A DNA stretch of 64,000 nucleotides, from the NCBI GenBank assembly GCA_964608965.1, contig CAZSPZ010000001.1, positions 1 through 64,000 of the forward strand. Direction: 5' to 3'. Positions 24,422 through 33,767 of the stretch are shown here, in pieces (within the stretch, counting starts at the first letter, position 1; every line of letters begins with the position of its first letter). Origin of the DNA: UBA10908 sp964608965 (GTDB lineage: Bacteria; Bacillota; Clostridia; Peptostreptococcales; Anaerovoracaceae). The translations under genes were made by a program, and so were the position numbers. The notes beneath the pieces are model-generated. The model ran no database searches. It was not told where the DNA came from and saw only the letters and a list, made by a program, of their open reading frames with translations.

Positions 24422-26110
24422 ATGTCATTTTTTCAAAGCAGTCTCATTTTCCGCTTTTTGAAACCTTTAGCGCCCATCGCAGAGTTTTTAAAAATCTCTT
24501 ATCGACACAGCGCGATGGTTTTAAGCCGCGCGGTTTTGGAAAAGAGCTATGAACAATCAAAAACAAAGAAAATCCGGGAAGCCTTTTGTGGAGCAGATGA
24601 TCCGGCGAGCGTCTCCGTATACCGGAGTGTTTTGCTTGGAATAGAAAAACTGCTGCAGCAATTCGGAGATTTACTGCGTAAAAGTTTCTTTTATACCACG
24701 CTGATTCGTGGGAAAAATTTCTATTTTCGAAGCACTCAAAGCAGTGCCGTTTTTTCGCGCATCAACAGCATACCCCTCCACCGCTGGTTTTTGCTGTTGT
24801 TTGCCATGTATTTGCCTATTGAATATACATTGCGCGATGTCCTTGGATTAGCAACGCTTTCTGCCGTATGGGAAGAGCTGTTTATTGCCGCTGCCGTCCT
24901 TTTAATTTTATGGAGAACCATGCTAAAGCAGTCCGACGCCTTTGCGCGGGCTACGACGCTGGAGGCTTGCCTCCTTCTGTTTATGGCGATTGGTTTGCTG
25001 CTTATGATGCTGAACAGACCTTTCCCCGGCGTGGCTTTTGCCGGATACCGGGCACAGGTCGAATATATGGTTTGGTTTTTCCTTGTTTTAAGACTGATAG
25101 AGGATAAGAAAGATGCGCAAGCACTTTGCTATGCTTTTGCCGCCACCGTATTCCTATTGTGCCTGCATGGAATTTACCAGTATGCGATCGGAGTAGAAAT
25201 CCCCGATGCCTGGACGAGCAATACAGAGATGGGTGTTCGCACAAGGGTATTCTCCATCACAGGGAGTCCCAACATATTCGGCTCTCTGATTGTGATGGCA
25301 GCTCCGACGGTTGCCTCTCTTGTCTACTATTGCCAAAAACCTTTCTGGAAAATTTTCTATTTTGTCTGCACAGCGCTTATGTGCCTTTGCATCTTGTTTA
25401 CTTTTTCAAGAGGAGCCTGGGTCGGCCTTATCGTGGCTGTGGTGCTTTTTTCTCTTTATGTGGATAAACGCTTACTGGGAATCATGGCAGCTGCTATGGC
25501 GGCGATTTTGGTCGCTGTGCCTTCTATTACGAGCCGCCTTACATATCTGTTCACTTCCGACTACGCCGAAGCCTCCGCCATCGGAGGTCGTGCTTTACGC
25601 TGGGAAGTAGGCCGTAATTTATTGATGGAAAATTCGCCGTGGCTGGGTTTTGGTCTTGGGCGTTTTGGCGGCGCCGTAGCCATGAACAATCAGCTTCTGG
25701 ATAAAACAGAAGAGTTCAGCTATTTTTATATGGATAATTACTATCTGAAAACCCTGGTTGAAATGGGGTACACAGGTCTGATTTTCTTTTTGCTTGCTTT
25801 GGCTGTATTGGCAGTGTTCGGCCTGCGATCCGTGTACAGAAGCGGGCAGCATTTTCAGTCAAATAAAAGCGTGGATCCTCTTATGCGCAATGCAGGCAAT
25901 GATAAGCTTATGGCTGTCGGTATCTTTTCAGGTCTTGCCGGAGTCTTGACACATTGTTATTTCGAGAATATATTCGAAGAACCCTACATGATGGCATATT
26001 TTTGGGGGCTTGCGGCGGTTTTGATTTTCGCAGGCTTCTTCCGCAAAGGAGGCAATGAAAATGAATCTCCAGATCAGACGCGAATTGCCCGAGGACTATC
26101 GGATTACTGA
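24422..26110 (+). CDS. O-antigen ligase / polymerase family membrane protein
   Basis: A 562-residue integral membrane protein. The first 110 residues are hydrophilic; about ten hydrophobic segments follow. The Wzy_C signature TFSRGAWVGL sits about residue 325, and the large extracellular loop with GRALRWEVGRNLL and LGFGLGRFGG follows, as in O-antigen ligases and Wzy-type polymerases. It probably polymerises or ligates the secondary wall polysaccharide built by the two glycosyltransferases upstream. The unusual cytoplasmic N-terminal extension may be a docking region. Confidence 0.85.
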   Translation: MSFFQSSLIFRFLKPLAPIAEFLKISYRHSAMVLSRAVLEKSYEQSKTKKIREAFCGADDPASVSVYRSVLLGIEKLLQQFGDLLRKSFFYTTLIRGKNFYFRSTQSSAVFSRINSIPLHRWFLLLFAMYLPIEYTLRDVLGLATLSAVWEELFIAAAVLLILWRTMLKQSDAFARATTLEACLLLFMAIGLLLMMLNRPFPGVAFAGYRAQVEYMVWFFLVLRLIEDKKDAQALCYAFAATVFLLCLHGIYQYAIGVEIPDAWTSNTEMGVRTRVFSITGSPNIFGSLIVMAAPTVASLVYYCQKPFWKIFYFVCTALMCLCILFTFSRGAWVGLIVAVVLFSLYVDKRLLGIMAAAMAAILVAVPSITSRLTYLFTSDYAEASAIGGRALRWEVGRNLLMENSPWLGFGLGRFGGAVAMNNQLLDKTEEFSYFYMDNYYLKTLVEMGYTGLIFFLLALAVLAVFGLRSVYRSGQHFQSNKSVDPLMRNAGNDKLMAVGIFSGLAGVLTHCYFENIFEEPYMMAYFWGLAAVLIFAGFFRKGGNENESPDQTRIARGLSDY

Positions 26111-26696
26111 AAGCATTATCCGAGCAGCCTTCTGGAACATGTTCCAGGAAGGCTGCGACGAGCATTACCTGATACATATTATGCGGGAATCCAAGGATTA
26201 TATACCCGAGCTTGGCATGATCGCACTCCGGAGTAAGCAGCCCGTAGCGGCGATTGCTTACACCCGCTCCCACATACTGCAGGAGGATGGCTCCCGCTTG
26301 GAAACCGCCACGTTCGGACCCATCGGCGTGCTCCCCCGATATCAAAGACTGGGTATCGGTCGTGCCCTGATCAATCACACACTTTCCATTGCAAGAGATA
26401 TGCACATTCCGGCAGTTCTTATTTTAGGCGACCCCGATTACTACAGCCGGCTGGGATTTAAACCTGCAGAGGATTATGGGATACGACTTGCCAACGACAT
26501 GTATATCCCGGCACTTCAAATTTTTGAATTAAAGCCAAAGGCAATCACTGCCGGCGGCAAATTCATCGAAAGCGAAATATACGACCTGGCGCCTGAATCT
26601 GTAGCTGCTTTCGATCGGAGTTTTCCGGAAAAAGAAAAATTCGAAACTCAAACGCAGAAGCGCTATCGGGAAATGTTGGAGATGATGCATGAATAA
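26061..26696 (+). CDS. GNAT family N-acetyltransferase
   Basis: A 211-residue acetyltransferase with the acetyl-CoA pyrophosphate loop PRYQRLGIGRALINHTL near residue 95 and a C-terminal GDPDYYSRLGFKPA typical of the YhbS-like branch. ATG 26061 is chosen because AAAGGAGGC lies seven bases upstream, while ATG 26055 would be too near it. It begins inside the end of the polymerase gene in another frame and overlaps the TraX gene, so it belongs to this transcript. The substrate is not known; an amino sugar is possible given the neighbours. Confidence 0.85.
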   Translation: MNLQIRRELPEDYRITESIIRAAFWNMFQEGCDEHYLIHIMRESKDYIPELGMIALRSKQPVAAIAYTRSHILQEDGSRLETATFGPIGVLPRYQRLGIGRALINHTLSIARDMHIPAVLILGDPDYYSRLGFKPAEDYGIRLANDMYIPALQIFELKPKAITAGGKFIESEIYDLAPESVAAFDRSFPEKEKFETQTQKRYREMLEMMHE

Positions 26697-27447
26697 TAAA
26701 GTGATTGCAAACAAAGAAGGCGAAGCAGGTCTCAATGCAAATGCTCTGAAAATTATAGCAATCATAGCGATGAGTATCGATCACTTGACCTGGACATTGA
26801 TGCCCGGTTTTAATCCGGCCGCCTTGGCGGTCGTTTTGCATTGCATCGGAAGAATGACTGCGCCAATCATGTTTTATTTCATTGCGGAAGGGTACTGCTA
26901 CACAAAAGATTTAAAAAAATATGTACAGCGACTCTTTATCTTTGCCGTTTTATCTCACTTTGCCTATGCAATTTGCTTCGGGGGCACTTTTATTCCTTTT
27001 CAAAACGGTATGATTTTCAGCCAGACCAGCATTATCTGGTCTCTGATGTGGGGTTTGATCGCCCTTGCCACGGTAAAGAGCGATGACCCGCGATTGACAA
27101 AAGCAATCAAAGCAGCCATCGTAATTGTATGTATCATCGTTTCACTTCCTGCGGATTGGAGTGCGGTGCCTACCATAGCTGTCGTTCTCGTAGGCATCAA
27201 CAGAGGAAATTTCAAGAGGCAGATGTTGGGAATCTTTTTACCTACCGCTCTATATGCTGCAGGATACGCGCTATTTTTCAATACGACCTACGGTTTGATT
27301 CAATTGGCCGTCATTCTGTCTTTTCCGTTCCTATACGCTTATAACGGCAAGCTGGGAAAATGGAAAGATATGAAATGGTTCTTCTATGCCTACTACCCTC
27401 TCCACATGACAATTCTGGGAATGATAAGGATTTATTGTCTCAAGTAA
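26689..27447 (+). CDS. TraX family membrane protein
   Basis: A 252-residue protein with about eight hydrophobic segments. The start LNANALKIIAIIAMSIDHLTW and the end FFYAYYPLHMTIL are the marks of the TraX/acyltransferase_3-like family. F-plasmid TraX acetylates pilin; chromosomal Firmicutes members are of unknown role and are likely membrane acetyltransferases. The eight-base overlap with the GNAT gene and the position after the polysaccharide genes suggest that it could modify a surface polymer. A terminator follows. Confidence 0.85.
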   Translation: MNNKVIANKEGEAGLNANALKIIAIIAMSIDHLTWTLMPGFNPAALAVVLHCIGRMTAPIMFYFIAEGYCYTKDLKKYVQRLFIFAVLSHFAYAICFGGTFIPFQNGMIFSQTSIIWSLMWGLIALATVKSDDPRLTKAIKAAIVIVCIIVSLPADWSAVPTIAVVLVGINRGNFKRQMLGIFLPTALYAAGYALFFNTTYGLIQLAVILSFPFLYAYNGKLGKWKDMKWFFYAYYPLHMTILGMIRIYCLK

Positions 27448-27476
27448 AATGACAATGCATTTCAAGGTGCAAAAGT

Positions 27477-27515
27477 AACATCTCGCGCAAAGGACCCTTT
27501 GCACGGGATGTTTTC
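27477..27515 (+). terminator. Terminator of the csaB-TraX unit
   Basis: An imperfect hairpin (AACATC..GCAAAGG with CTTTGC..GATGTT, three-base loop) ending in TTTTCTT. A TATAAT at 27519-27524, directly behind it, may be the -10 of the next gene, though no convincing -35 is seen. Confidence 0.75.
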
Positions 27516-27609
27516 TTGTATAATCAAACCCATATATAAGGTAGATTTTCATGGGAGAAAAGCAGCAGCTCTGCCAGTCCATTCAGAAAGTAAAAGGGGA
27601 AACAGAAAG

Positions 27610-30435
27610 ATGAAAAAACAAGAGTATAAGAAAGCTTGGGCCTTTGCCCTTGCGTTGATCATGGTGCTCACCACCTCGTTTGGCGGCTTTGGTTTCGCGG
27701 GGATCAATGGGGCGGCGGAAGAGGTTTACGCTGTGGATCCGGGCTTAGGAGATTTCACTGTGACCGGTGGGACGTTGGACTCAGATTACACCTACGCAGG
27801 AAATGTTCTTACTATAAAAACTGCTGAGCCGATCAGCATTGCAAACGTATCTGCAGCAACCGCGACAGCGGATCGCATTGTGGTCCAAAGCGGAATCACA
27901 GCGAACATTACGTTAAACGGCGTCAACATCGATGCAAGTCCAAATAACGCTTGCGCTTTTGATATGACCGGTGCAGTGGTAAATTTAACCCTTACCGGCG
28001 ATAATATATTAAAAAGTGGATGGAATTATGCCGGATTAAAAGTCCCAAGCGGCGCAGCCCTTACAATTGGAGGTACAGGATCGCTTAGTGCTACAGGCGG
28101 GTGGTGTGGTACAGGTATTGGCGGTGGGAATGGAGCCGGCGGTACAATTATCATAAATGGTGGAACTGTTGCAGCAACAGGTGGAACTCGAGGTGCGGGT
28201 ATTGGCGGTGGGAGTGATGGAGCCGGCGGTACAATTATCATAAATGGTGGAACTGTTACAGCAACAGGTGGAGATAATGGCGCAGGTATCGGCGGTGGCT
28301 TGTCCGGAGCTGGCGGTACAATAACCATAAGTGGTGGAACTGTTACAGCAATAGCCGGAGAGTATGGTGGAGCAGGTATCGGCGGTGGCTGGTCCGGAGC
28401 TGGCGGTACGATTACCATAAATGGTGGAACTGCTACAGCAACAGGTGGAGATGCCGGAGCAGGTATCGGCGGTGGCTTGTCTGGAACTGGCGGTATAATA
28501 ATTATAAGCGGTGCAGCAATTGTAACAGCAGCAAGTGGAAGCAATGCTTCAGGTATCGGCGGTGGCTGGTCGGGAACTAGCGGTACAATTACTATTAACT
28601 CGTCAGCGAATATAAAAGCTTTAGGTCAAGATGGGGCACCTGCAATTCAAAGTGTTTCCGCATGTAGTGCATACATTTTAATGTCCACATTTACTGCGGA
28701 CAAAAGTAGTAATACAAAGACAGAGATTCGAACCGCTGGAGATGCCGCACTTTCTCCGGCTGTGGAATGGACGCCGGCATCTAAATATAAATCAATGGCT
28801 TTTACCTTGCCAAATGATATTACTACGTATACGGTTTATACGGGCGGAGCGAAGCAAGAATATACTAGTGGCGTAACTACCAGTAGCGAATTTGGGATTA
28901 TCGGTGCGGGGTTAAGTGTCTTTAATGCGGTAACAGCGGTGCAGGCAGCGCCGACGGCGACTGTTCAAGCCATTACGGGAACGACGCAGGTTGGACAGAC
29001 GTTAACAGGGCATTACACCTACAGTGATGTGAATGCAGATGTGCAAGGCGTATCAACCTTTAAATGGTACCGTGCAGATGATAATTTAGGAACAGCAAAA
29101 GCCGCAATTGCAGGAGCAACGTCAATTACGTATGTGCTTCAAGCGGCAGACCTCGGGAAATTCATAAGCTTCGAAGTGACTCCAATCGCTTTGACAGGAA
29201 CAACAACAGGCTTTGCAGCGGAAGGCGCCACAGTAGGGCCAATCTCAGCAGCTCCCACAGGCGGCGGATCGGGCGGTGGCTCCACGGCAACGACTGTCAT
29301 CAATACGAACACAGGAACTGTAACAGGAAGTCAAATTGATAAAGCAGCCGGCATAGCAAAGCAAGGAGACAGCGTTACCATTCAATCCAACCAAACAAGC
29401 GAAGTAACTTTCCCTGCCTCCGGTCTTGGTTCATTGATTGAAAAGGACAATAGCCTGACTGTCGTCACAGAAAACGGCACGCTTACCTTCGACGGTAAGG
29501 CTGTGTCCTCGATGGATACACAGGCCACAGCCGCGGATATTGAAGTCATCGTAAAAGATGTTGAAAAAAACGCGTTAACCCAGGATCAGCAAACAATGGT
29601 GGGAGATAAGTCGATTTATGATCTCTCGGTGATGTCCGGCGGCAAGCTCATTTCAAATTTTGGCGGAGGTAAAATTACCGTCAGCCTTCCGTACGAATTA
29701 AAGGCCGACGAAACGGCTGAAAATTTGACCGTTTGGTATTTGGCAGACGATGGAATTTTGACAGAAATCAGCTGCGCATACGATGCAAAGAAGAAGGCCG
29801 TCACGTTTGTCGTCAATCACTTTTCAAAATATGTGGTGGGCTACGATAGCCTGGCAGCTTGGAACAATCCGTTTGCGGATATTAAAAGCAGCGATTGGTA
29901 CTACGATGCTGTAAGATATGTCAGCGCGAATGGTATGATGAACGGTCAGGCGAGTACGGAGTTTGCAGCGGAAGCAGCAATGACCAGAGGGATGTTCGTG
30001 TCTATTTTAGGCAGAATGGAAAACATCGATACAACAGCATACGCAAATCAAACGACGTTTTCCGATGTGAACAACAGCCAGTATTACGCACCGTACACGG
30101 CATGGGCAAACGACAAAGGGATTGTATGCGGCGTGGCCAGCGGAAAATTCGCACCCGATGCAGCAATCACACGGGAGCAGATTGCTGTGATGATGACAAA
30201 TTATATGAAATATAAAGGGCAAGGACCGGTAGGCGCATGGGCAATACAGCTTACGTACGTAGACCTTGAACAGGTTTCCTCTTGGGCCGGAGAAGGCGTC
30301 ATGTTCATGACGATGAAAAACGTGATGAACGGTATGGGGAAAGATGCAAACGGAGCTTCGGTATTTTCTCCGCTTTGCACCTGCACCAGAGCGCAGGCAG
30401 CCACGATGCTTCAAAGGCTTGCAGAAATGAATTAG
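27610..30435 (+). CDS. SLH-anchored surface protein with glycine-rich beta-helix-like repeats
   Basis: A 941-residue secreted protein. Order: signal peptide (about 1-40), a beta domain with LTIKTAEPISI (about 50-165), six repeats of 28-30 residues (about 169-337, pattern AGIGGG..GAGGTI.I.GGT), a linker, an Ig-like module with QVGQTLTGHYTYSD (about 455-545), a Gly-Ser linker, a further beta domain (about 570-745), and three SLH repeats (FADIKSSDWYY, FSDVNNSQYYA, YVDLEQVSSWA) to the end. It should be held on the wall through pyruvylated polymer. The function is unknown; adhesion or surface coat are reasonable guesses. ATG 27610 has AAAGGGG upstream. Confidence 0.87.
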   Translation: MKKQEYKKAWAFALALIMVLTTSFGGFGFAGINGAAEEVYAVDPGLGDFTVTGGTLDSDYTYAGNVLTIKTAEPISIANVSAATATADRIVVQSGITANITLNGVNIDASPNNACAFDMTGAVVNLTLTGDNILKSGWNYAGLKVPSGAALTIGGTGSLSATGGWCGTGIGGGNGAGGTIIINGGTVAATGGTRGAGIGGGSDGAGGTIIINGGTVTATGGDNGAGIGGGLSGAGGTITISGGTVTAIAGEYGGAGIGGGWSGAGGTITINGGTATATGGDAGAGIGGGLSGTGGIIIISGAAIVTAASGSNASGIGGGWSGTSGTITINSSANIKALGQDGAPAIQSVSACSAYILMSTFTADKSSNTKTEIRTAGDAALSPAVEWTPASKYKSMAFTLPNDITTYTVYTGGAKQEYTSGVTTSSEFGIIGAGLSVFNAVTAVQAAPTATVQAITGTTQVGQTLTGHYTYSDVNADVQGVSTFKWYRADDNLGTAKAAIAGATSITYVLQAADLGKFISFEVTPIALTGTTTGFAAEGATVGPISAAPTGGGSGGGSTATTVINTNTGTVTGSQIDKAAGIAKQGDSVTIQSNQTSEVTFPASGLGSLIEKDNSLTVVTENGTLTFDGKAVSSMDTQATAADIEVIVKDVEKNALTQDQQTMVGDKSIYDLSVMSGGKLISNFGGGKITVSLPYELKADETAENLTVWYLADDGILTEISCAYDAKKKAVTFVVNHFSKYVVGYDSLAAWNNPFADIKSSDWYYDAVRYVSANGMMNGQASTEFAAEAAMTRGMFVSILGRMENIDTTAYANQTTFSDVNNSQYYAPYTAWANDKGIVCGVASGKFAPDAAITREQIAVMMTNYMKYKGQGPVGAWAIQLTYVDLEQVSSWAGEGVMFMTMKNVMNGMGKDANGASVFSPLCTCTRAQAATMLQRLAEMN
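28117..28620 (+). repeat. Six tandem coding repeats, 84-90 bp each
   Basis: The GGCGGTGG core recurs at about 28120, 28204, 28291, 28381, 28468 and 28558. Units share long identical blocks such as GGTACAATTATCATAAATGG, which suggests recent duplication within the gene and possible length variation between strains. Confidence 0.9.
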
Positions 30436-30448
30436 AAAACAATGATAA

Positions 30449-30481
30449 AGAAGACCCGCCTCTTTGGAAGCGGGTCTTTTC
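30449..30481. terminator. Bidirectional terminator
   Basis: AAGACCCGC and GCGGGTCTT with an 11-base loop, T run on the plus side and T-rich on the minus side, between convergent genes. Confidence 0.9.
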
Positions 30482-30567
30482 TTGAATTTTTCGTCTACCG
30501 TCAATCGTTTGGTTTGGATCATAAAGCACTCCTGTTCGCCTTAATATGGCTATTGCCCGTTTATGAT

Positions 30568-31188
30568 TTACCTCTTTTGCAACAGGTAATCATGCTTCAC
30601 TTTATCGACATCGAATTGAAAGAAACTGAAGACTGCCTGAATGATCGGTCCTATGCCGAAAGCTAAAATAAAAGTACCGATTCCGATCTTTGCACCCAAT
30701 AAGTAACCGACAAAAAGAACACTCACTTCAATCAATCCGCGAATCAATCCAACCGGCTTTTGTGTAATGCGCGTTAATGCAGCCATCAGAGCGTCTCTTG
30801 GCCCTGCTCCAAAGGCGGAGCCGATGTAACAATACGTAGCCAAGGCAATGAGAACCATGCCGACAAAGAGCATCAAGATGCCGCCGGTCATGCTTTGCGC
30901 AATAGGAATCAGTTTAATGTAGAAAATGTAATCAATAAGAAACCCTATGACAAATATGTTTAAAATAGTACCTGTTCCGATACTTTCTTTGAGCTGGTAC
31001 GTTACCGTCATCACGATAATGCCTACAATGATACCGATTTGGCCAAAAGAAATGCCCGAAAGCTGGCTCAGTCCGGAATGCAAAGCATCCCAAGGTGAAA
31101 GGCCTAAATTCCCATTGATGGTAAAAACAATTCCTAAAGAATAAAGGAAAAGTCCTATGAATAATCGTGTGTAGCGTTTAAAAAGCAT
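30568..31188 (-). CDS. YczE/YyaS/YitT family membrane protein
   Basis: A 206-residue protein with five or six hydrophobic segments. It has the family marks LFLYSLGIVFTINGNLGLSPWD near the N-terminus and GSAFGAGPRDALMAALT in the centre. YczE of Bacillus subtilis influences bacillaene and surfactin production but the molecular role of the family is not known. GGAGG precedes the ATG. Single gene, leftward, divergent from the small membrane protein at 31379. Confidence 0.88.
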   Translation of the reverse strand: MLFKRYTRLFIGLFLYSLGIVFTINGNLGLSPWDALHSGLSQLSGISFGQIGIIVGIIVMTVTYQLKESIGTGTILNIFVIGFLIDYIFYIKLIPIAQSMTGGILMLFVGMVLIALATYCYIGSAFGAGPRDALMAALTRITQKPVGLIRGLIEVSVLFVGYLLGAKIGIGTFILAFGIGPIIQAVFSFFQFDVDKVKHDYLLQKR

Positions 31189-31252
31189 GTAATCCTCCGA
31201 AACATTCGCACCTTAAGTATAAAGCTTGTGTATGCTTAATATCCCGGGCTCA

Positions 31253-31280
31253 TTGTTCTTTTTCGTATAAATGCTATTAT
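31253..31280 (+). promoter_or_regulatory. Promoter for 31379 and nudC
   Basis: TTGTTC and TATTAT with 16-base spacing, plus a TGC extension just before the -10. Confidence 0.6.
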
Positions 31281-31378
31281 ATAGGTAAAGGCAGTGGACA
31301 TGTCAATGATTATTTGCCAAAGGAAAGAGCAACGGATCATTTTCTGAAGGCATATTTCCGAGAAGAAAGGGGATCATT

Positions 31379-31771
31379 ATGGTAAAACTACCGCAAAAGC
31401 ACTCTAAGAAATGGCTCTACATTACGCTGGGATTGTTTTTCGCTACTTTCTTTGCACTTATTTTTACAGCCAATACACTGAACATCGATATAGCAGCACG
31501 GAATCTTGCCGGTTTCGCAATTCTGTCTATCGTGATAACAGCCGTAATCAGTATCGGGGGATATTGGGGGGCGACAGCTTATTTCTATACATCCTTGATT
31601 GCACTTATCATCGCGATGGGATACATGCTTTATATTTCTATTAATAAAACAGCCGAGGGCTGGAGTGATCTTGTCAGTATGACGTCGTTTATTTTTATTG
31701 TTGCGATAGGCATTGTAGCTGCCCTCATTGTCCAAGGGATATTGTCTTTCGTATCAAAAAAGAAAAAATAA
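31379..31771 (+). CDS. Small four-helix membrane protein, unknown
   Basis: A 130-residue protein with four hydrophobic segments (about 14-32, 42-60, 66-84, 102-122), a basic start KLPQKHSKKW and a basic end SKKKK. I do not recognise the family. AAAGGGG precedes the ATG. It lies 18 bases ahead of nudC and is probably co-transcribed with it. Confidence 0.7.
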   Translation: MVKLPQKHSKKWLYITLGLFFATFFALIFTANTLNIDIAARNLAGFAILSIVITAVISIGGYWGATAYFYTSLIALIIAMGYMLYISINKTAEGWSDLVSMTSFIFIVAIGIVAALIVQGILSFVSKKKK

Positions 31772-31789
31772 TCAATCAGGAGGAATCAG

Positions 31790-32632
31790 ATGATTCAAGA
31801 GATAGGCCCCAAAATATTCGATAATCATTTCCAGTACAAAGCAGCAACGTCCCGGGATTTATTTCTGTCTTACGAAGGGGATACGGTGCTTGTCGGCGAA
31901 AGCAAAGAAAAACTCTGGTATCCGTCGTTTGCAGATTTCGAGGCGGAATATCCAAACTTGATCCGGGGCGCAAAATATCTGTTTAGCATAGATGATATCA
32001 ACTATTTTCTTGTAGACGAAAAAGGGCTCGATTCTGTAAAAGGATGGAGTTATGTAAGCACGAGCAGATTCAGGAGCGAAACAAAATACTGGCGAGGCTT
32101 TGCCGGAGTAGTCGGATGGCAGTTGAACCGCTGGTACGATAACCACCGTTTCTGCAGTAAATGCGGAAAACCCACGATACACTCGGATAAAGAGAGGATG
32201 CTCTATTGTGAATCCTGTGGTTTTATGACATATCCGACGATTTCTCCTTGCGTGATTGTTGCCGTGCACAACGGAAATCGCCTTCTTTTGACAAAATATG
32301 CAGGACGCCCTTACACGAATTACGCACTTATCGCAGGTTTTGCCGAAATAGGAGAAACCTTGGAACAGGCTGTTTGCAGAGAAGTAAAGGAAGAAGTAGG
32401 TCTGCGTGTAAAAAACCCAATATACTACAAAAGTCAGCCCTGGCCGTTCACCGATACACTTCTGGTAGGTTTCTTTGCCGAGTTGGATGGGGATGATTGC
32501 ATTGTCTTGCAAGAAGATGAACTGGCGCTTGGCGTATGGGTGGACCGGTCGGAAATTCCGCCTGCCGAGTCGAAAATAAGCCTTACAAGCGACATGATGG
32601 AAGCCTTCCGAAACGATTTGCTAAAGCTATAA
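31790..32632 (+). CDS. nudC: NAD+ diphosphatase / NAD-cap decapping Nudix hydrolase
   Basis: NudC splits NADH or NAD+ and removes NAD caps from RNA. The 280-residue protein has the zinc ribbon CSKCGKP...YCESCG at about residues 122-142, the Nudix box GFAEIGETLEQAVCREVKEEVGL starting near 184, and the family-specific SQPWPF motif after it. The N-terminal domain is the usual divergent one. AGGAGG precedes the ATG. Confidence 0.95.
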   Translation: MIQEIGPKIFDNHFQYKAATSRDLFLSYEGDTVLVGESKEKLWYPSFADFEAEYPNLIRGAKYLFSIDDINYFLVDEKGLDSVKGWSYVSTSRFRSETKYWRGFAGVVGWQLNRWYDNHRFCSKCGKPTIHSDKERMLYCESCGFMTYPTISPCVIVAVHNGNRLLLTKYAGRPYTNYALIAGFAEIGETLEQAVCREVKEEVGLRVKNPIYYKSQPWPFTDTLLVGFFAELDGDDCIVLQEDELALGVWVDRSEIPPAESKISLTSDMMEAFRNDLLKL

Positions 32633-32660
32633 AATAAGATTTGATAAACCTTTAGAATAA

Positions 32661-32704
32661 GATGCGGTGCGACCATCTGCTTTGGCAGAAGGTCGCACCG
32701 CATC
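32661..32704. terminator. Long inverted repeat between convergent nudC and Rieske genes
   Basis: A 14-bp perfect outer stem plus a 5-bp inner stem with a single A-A mismatch and a TTTG loop. The T runs are weak on both sides, so it is a likely but not textbook bidirectional terminator. Confidence 0.65.
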
Positions 32705-32711
32705 AATCATT

Positions 32712-33044
32712 TTACTCTTCCATTTGGATCATGATGTTGTCGCCTACGATATTTACGGGAAAACTCTTCAATGCCCTCGGGTTCACTTTGAACATCAGGA
32801 TTTTTCCGGCCTGCCGCACTTTTCCGTCTTTAACGTCAAACACAGAGCCGTGCTTTGGACATGTGATAAGCGAACCGTCCAAATTTCCGTCAAACAATGA
32901 TCCTCCCATGTGGGGACAGACGTTGTCCACGGCATAATACGAGTCCTCTATATGTACAAGCAGGATATCCTGACCATCGATGGTGACTTTTTTCTTACTG
33001 CCTTTGGGAAGTTCTGATATTTTTGCCGCATAAACATACTTCAT
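32712..33044 (-). CDS. Small Rieske [2Fe-2S] ferredoxin-type protein
   Basis: A 110-residue soluble Rieske protein with ligand motifs CPHMGG (about residue 43) and CPKHGS (about 62), the Cys-X-His pairs that hold a [2Fe-2S] cluster. The size is that of Rieske ferredoxins and NirD-like proteins. It may carry electrons to an oxygenase or nitrite reductase, but none is adjacent. GAGGAGGG precedes the ATG. Confidence 0.9.
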   Translation of the reverse strand: MKYVYAAKISELPKGSKKKVTIDGQDILLVHIEDSYYAVDNVCPHMGGSLFDGNLDGSLITCPKHGSVFDVKDGKVRQAGKILMFKVNPRALKSFPVNIVGDNIMIQMEE

Positions 33045-33080
33045 AGAATCCCTCCTCTATTTATTCCGACAGGTTTTAGA

Positions 33081-33767
33081 TTAAAAGCTGTTCATATCCA
33101 TCACTTGCGTTCCCGGAGGAAGCTGAAAAATCGAATCGTCGATATTTCCAATGGTAAAGTTCAGAAATTCCACAATGATCGTGTCGGACCCGCTGCCGGT
33201 TTCCACGCGTAACGGCATTCCGGCTTCTTCCCATATCCAGATTTTCCCTTTACCGCCCTCGTAATTTGTTTCGTATACCAAACACTCTTTGTTGTCAAAA
33301 GTTTCCCTTCTTGTAAAAAGCATGTCGTCCGAGTCGGATTGCATCAGAAAATCTTTTGGCGAAGTGACATCGATATCGGCTTGATCAATAGGCATCTGTA
33401 TAGCGTAGTTCAGTTCAGGCTGATAGACGTATACCATGCTTTCTGCCATGTTGATGATGGACCAAATAGGCTCACCTCCGGCAGGGTTTTCCATCTCTGA
33501 TCGCATATTGCCACCCTTGACCCACATTTTATGGGTATATTTTTCCCCGTTGGGGAGGGTAATGGCATAATCATAGGAAAATCCGTCTACTTCCATACCT
33601 TTGGCAATCAGATCACCGGCAGAAAGTGCTTCTTCCGACTCTGATTTTTGTTCTTCAGGATCCTCTGTTTCCTCCGCCGGTGCAGGACCGCCGCAACCGA
33701 TTAAAGCAAATAAAATCATAAGTGTAAAAAGTAGGATAAGCAAACGATTTTTTTTGAAGCGTTTCAT
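33081..33767 (-). CDS. Lipoprotein, probable LolA-like / DUF4412-type fold
   Basis: A 228-residue lipoprotein with signal peptide ending FALIGC and an acidic linker rich in Glu and Pro. The rest has alternating beta strands (YTHKMWVKGGNMRSEME, RRETFDNKECLVYET, KIWIWEEAGMPLRVE) like those of LolA/LppX or DUF4412 domains, which is a resemblance judged by eye. The ATG at 33767 has AAAGGAGG; the open frame runs upstream to 33839 without a ribosome site. Function unknown. Confidence 0.72.
   Translation of the reverse strand: MKRFKKNRLLILLFTLMILFALIGCGGPAPAEETEDPEEQKSESEEALSAGDLIAKGMEVDGFSYDYAITLPNGEKYTHKMWVKGGNMRSEMENPAGGEPIWSIINMAESMVYVYQPELNYAIQMPIDQADIDVTSPKDFLMQSDSDDMLFTRRETFDNKECLVYETNYEGGKGKIWIWEEAGMPLRVETGSGSDTIIVEFLNFTIGNIDDSIFQLPPGTQVMDMNSF

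Noticed and set aside
28026..28544. 172-residue proline-rich open frame on the minus strand
   Set aside because: It is the antisense reading of the glycine-repeat region; Gly-rich codons read backwards give Pro-rich protein. No ribosome site or promoter.
28117..28620. CRISPR-like spacing of repeats
   Set aside because: The units are contiguous coding repeats in frame with an SLH protein; no unique spacers and no cas genes.
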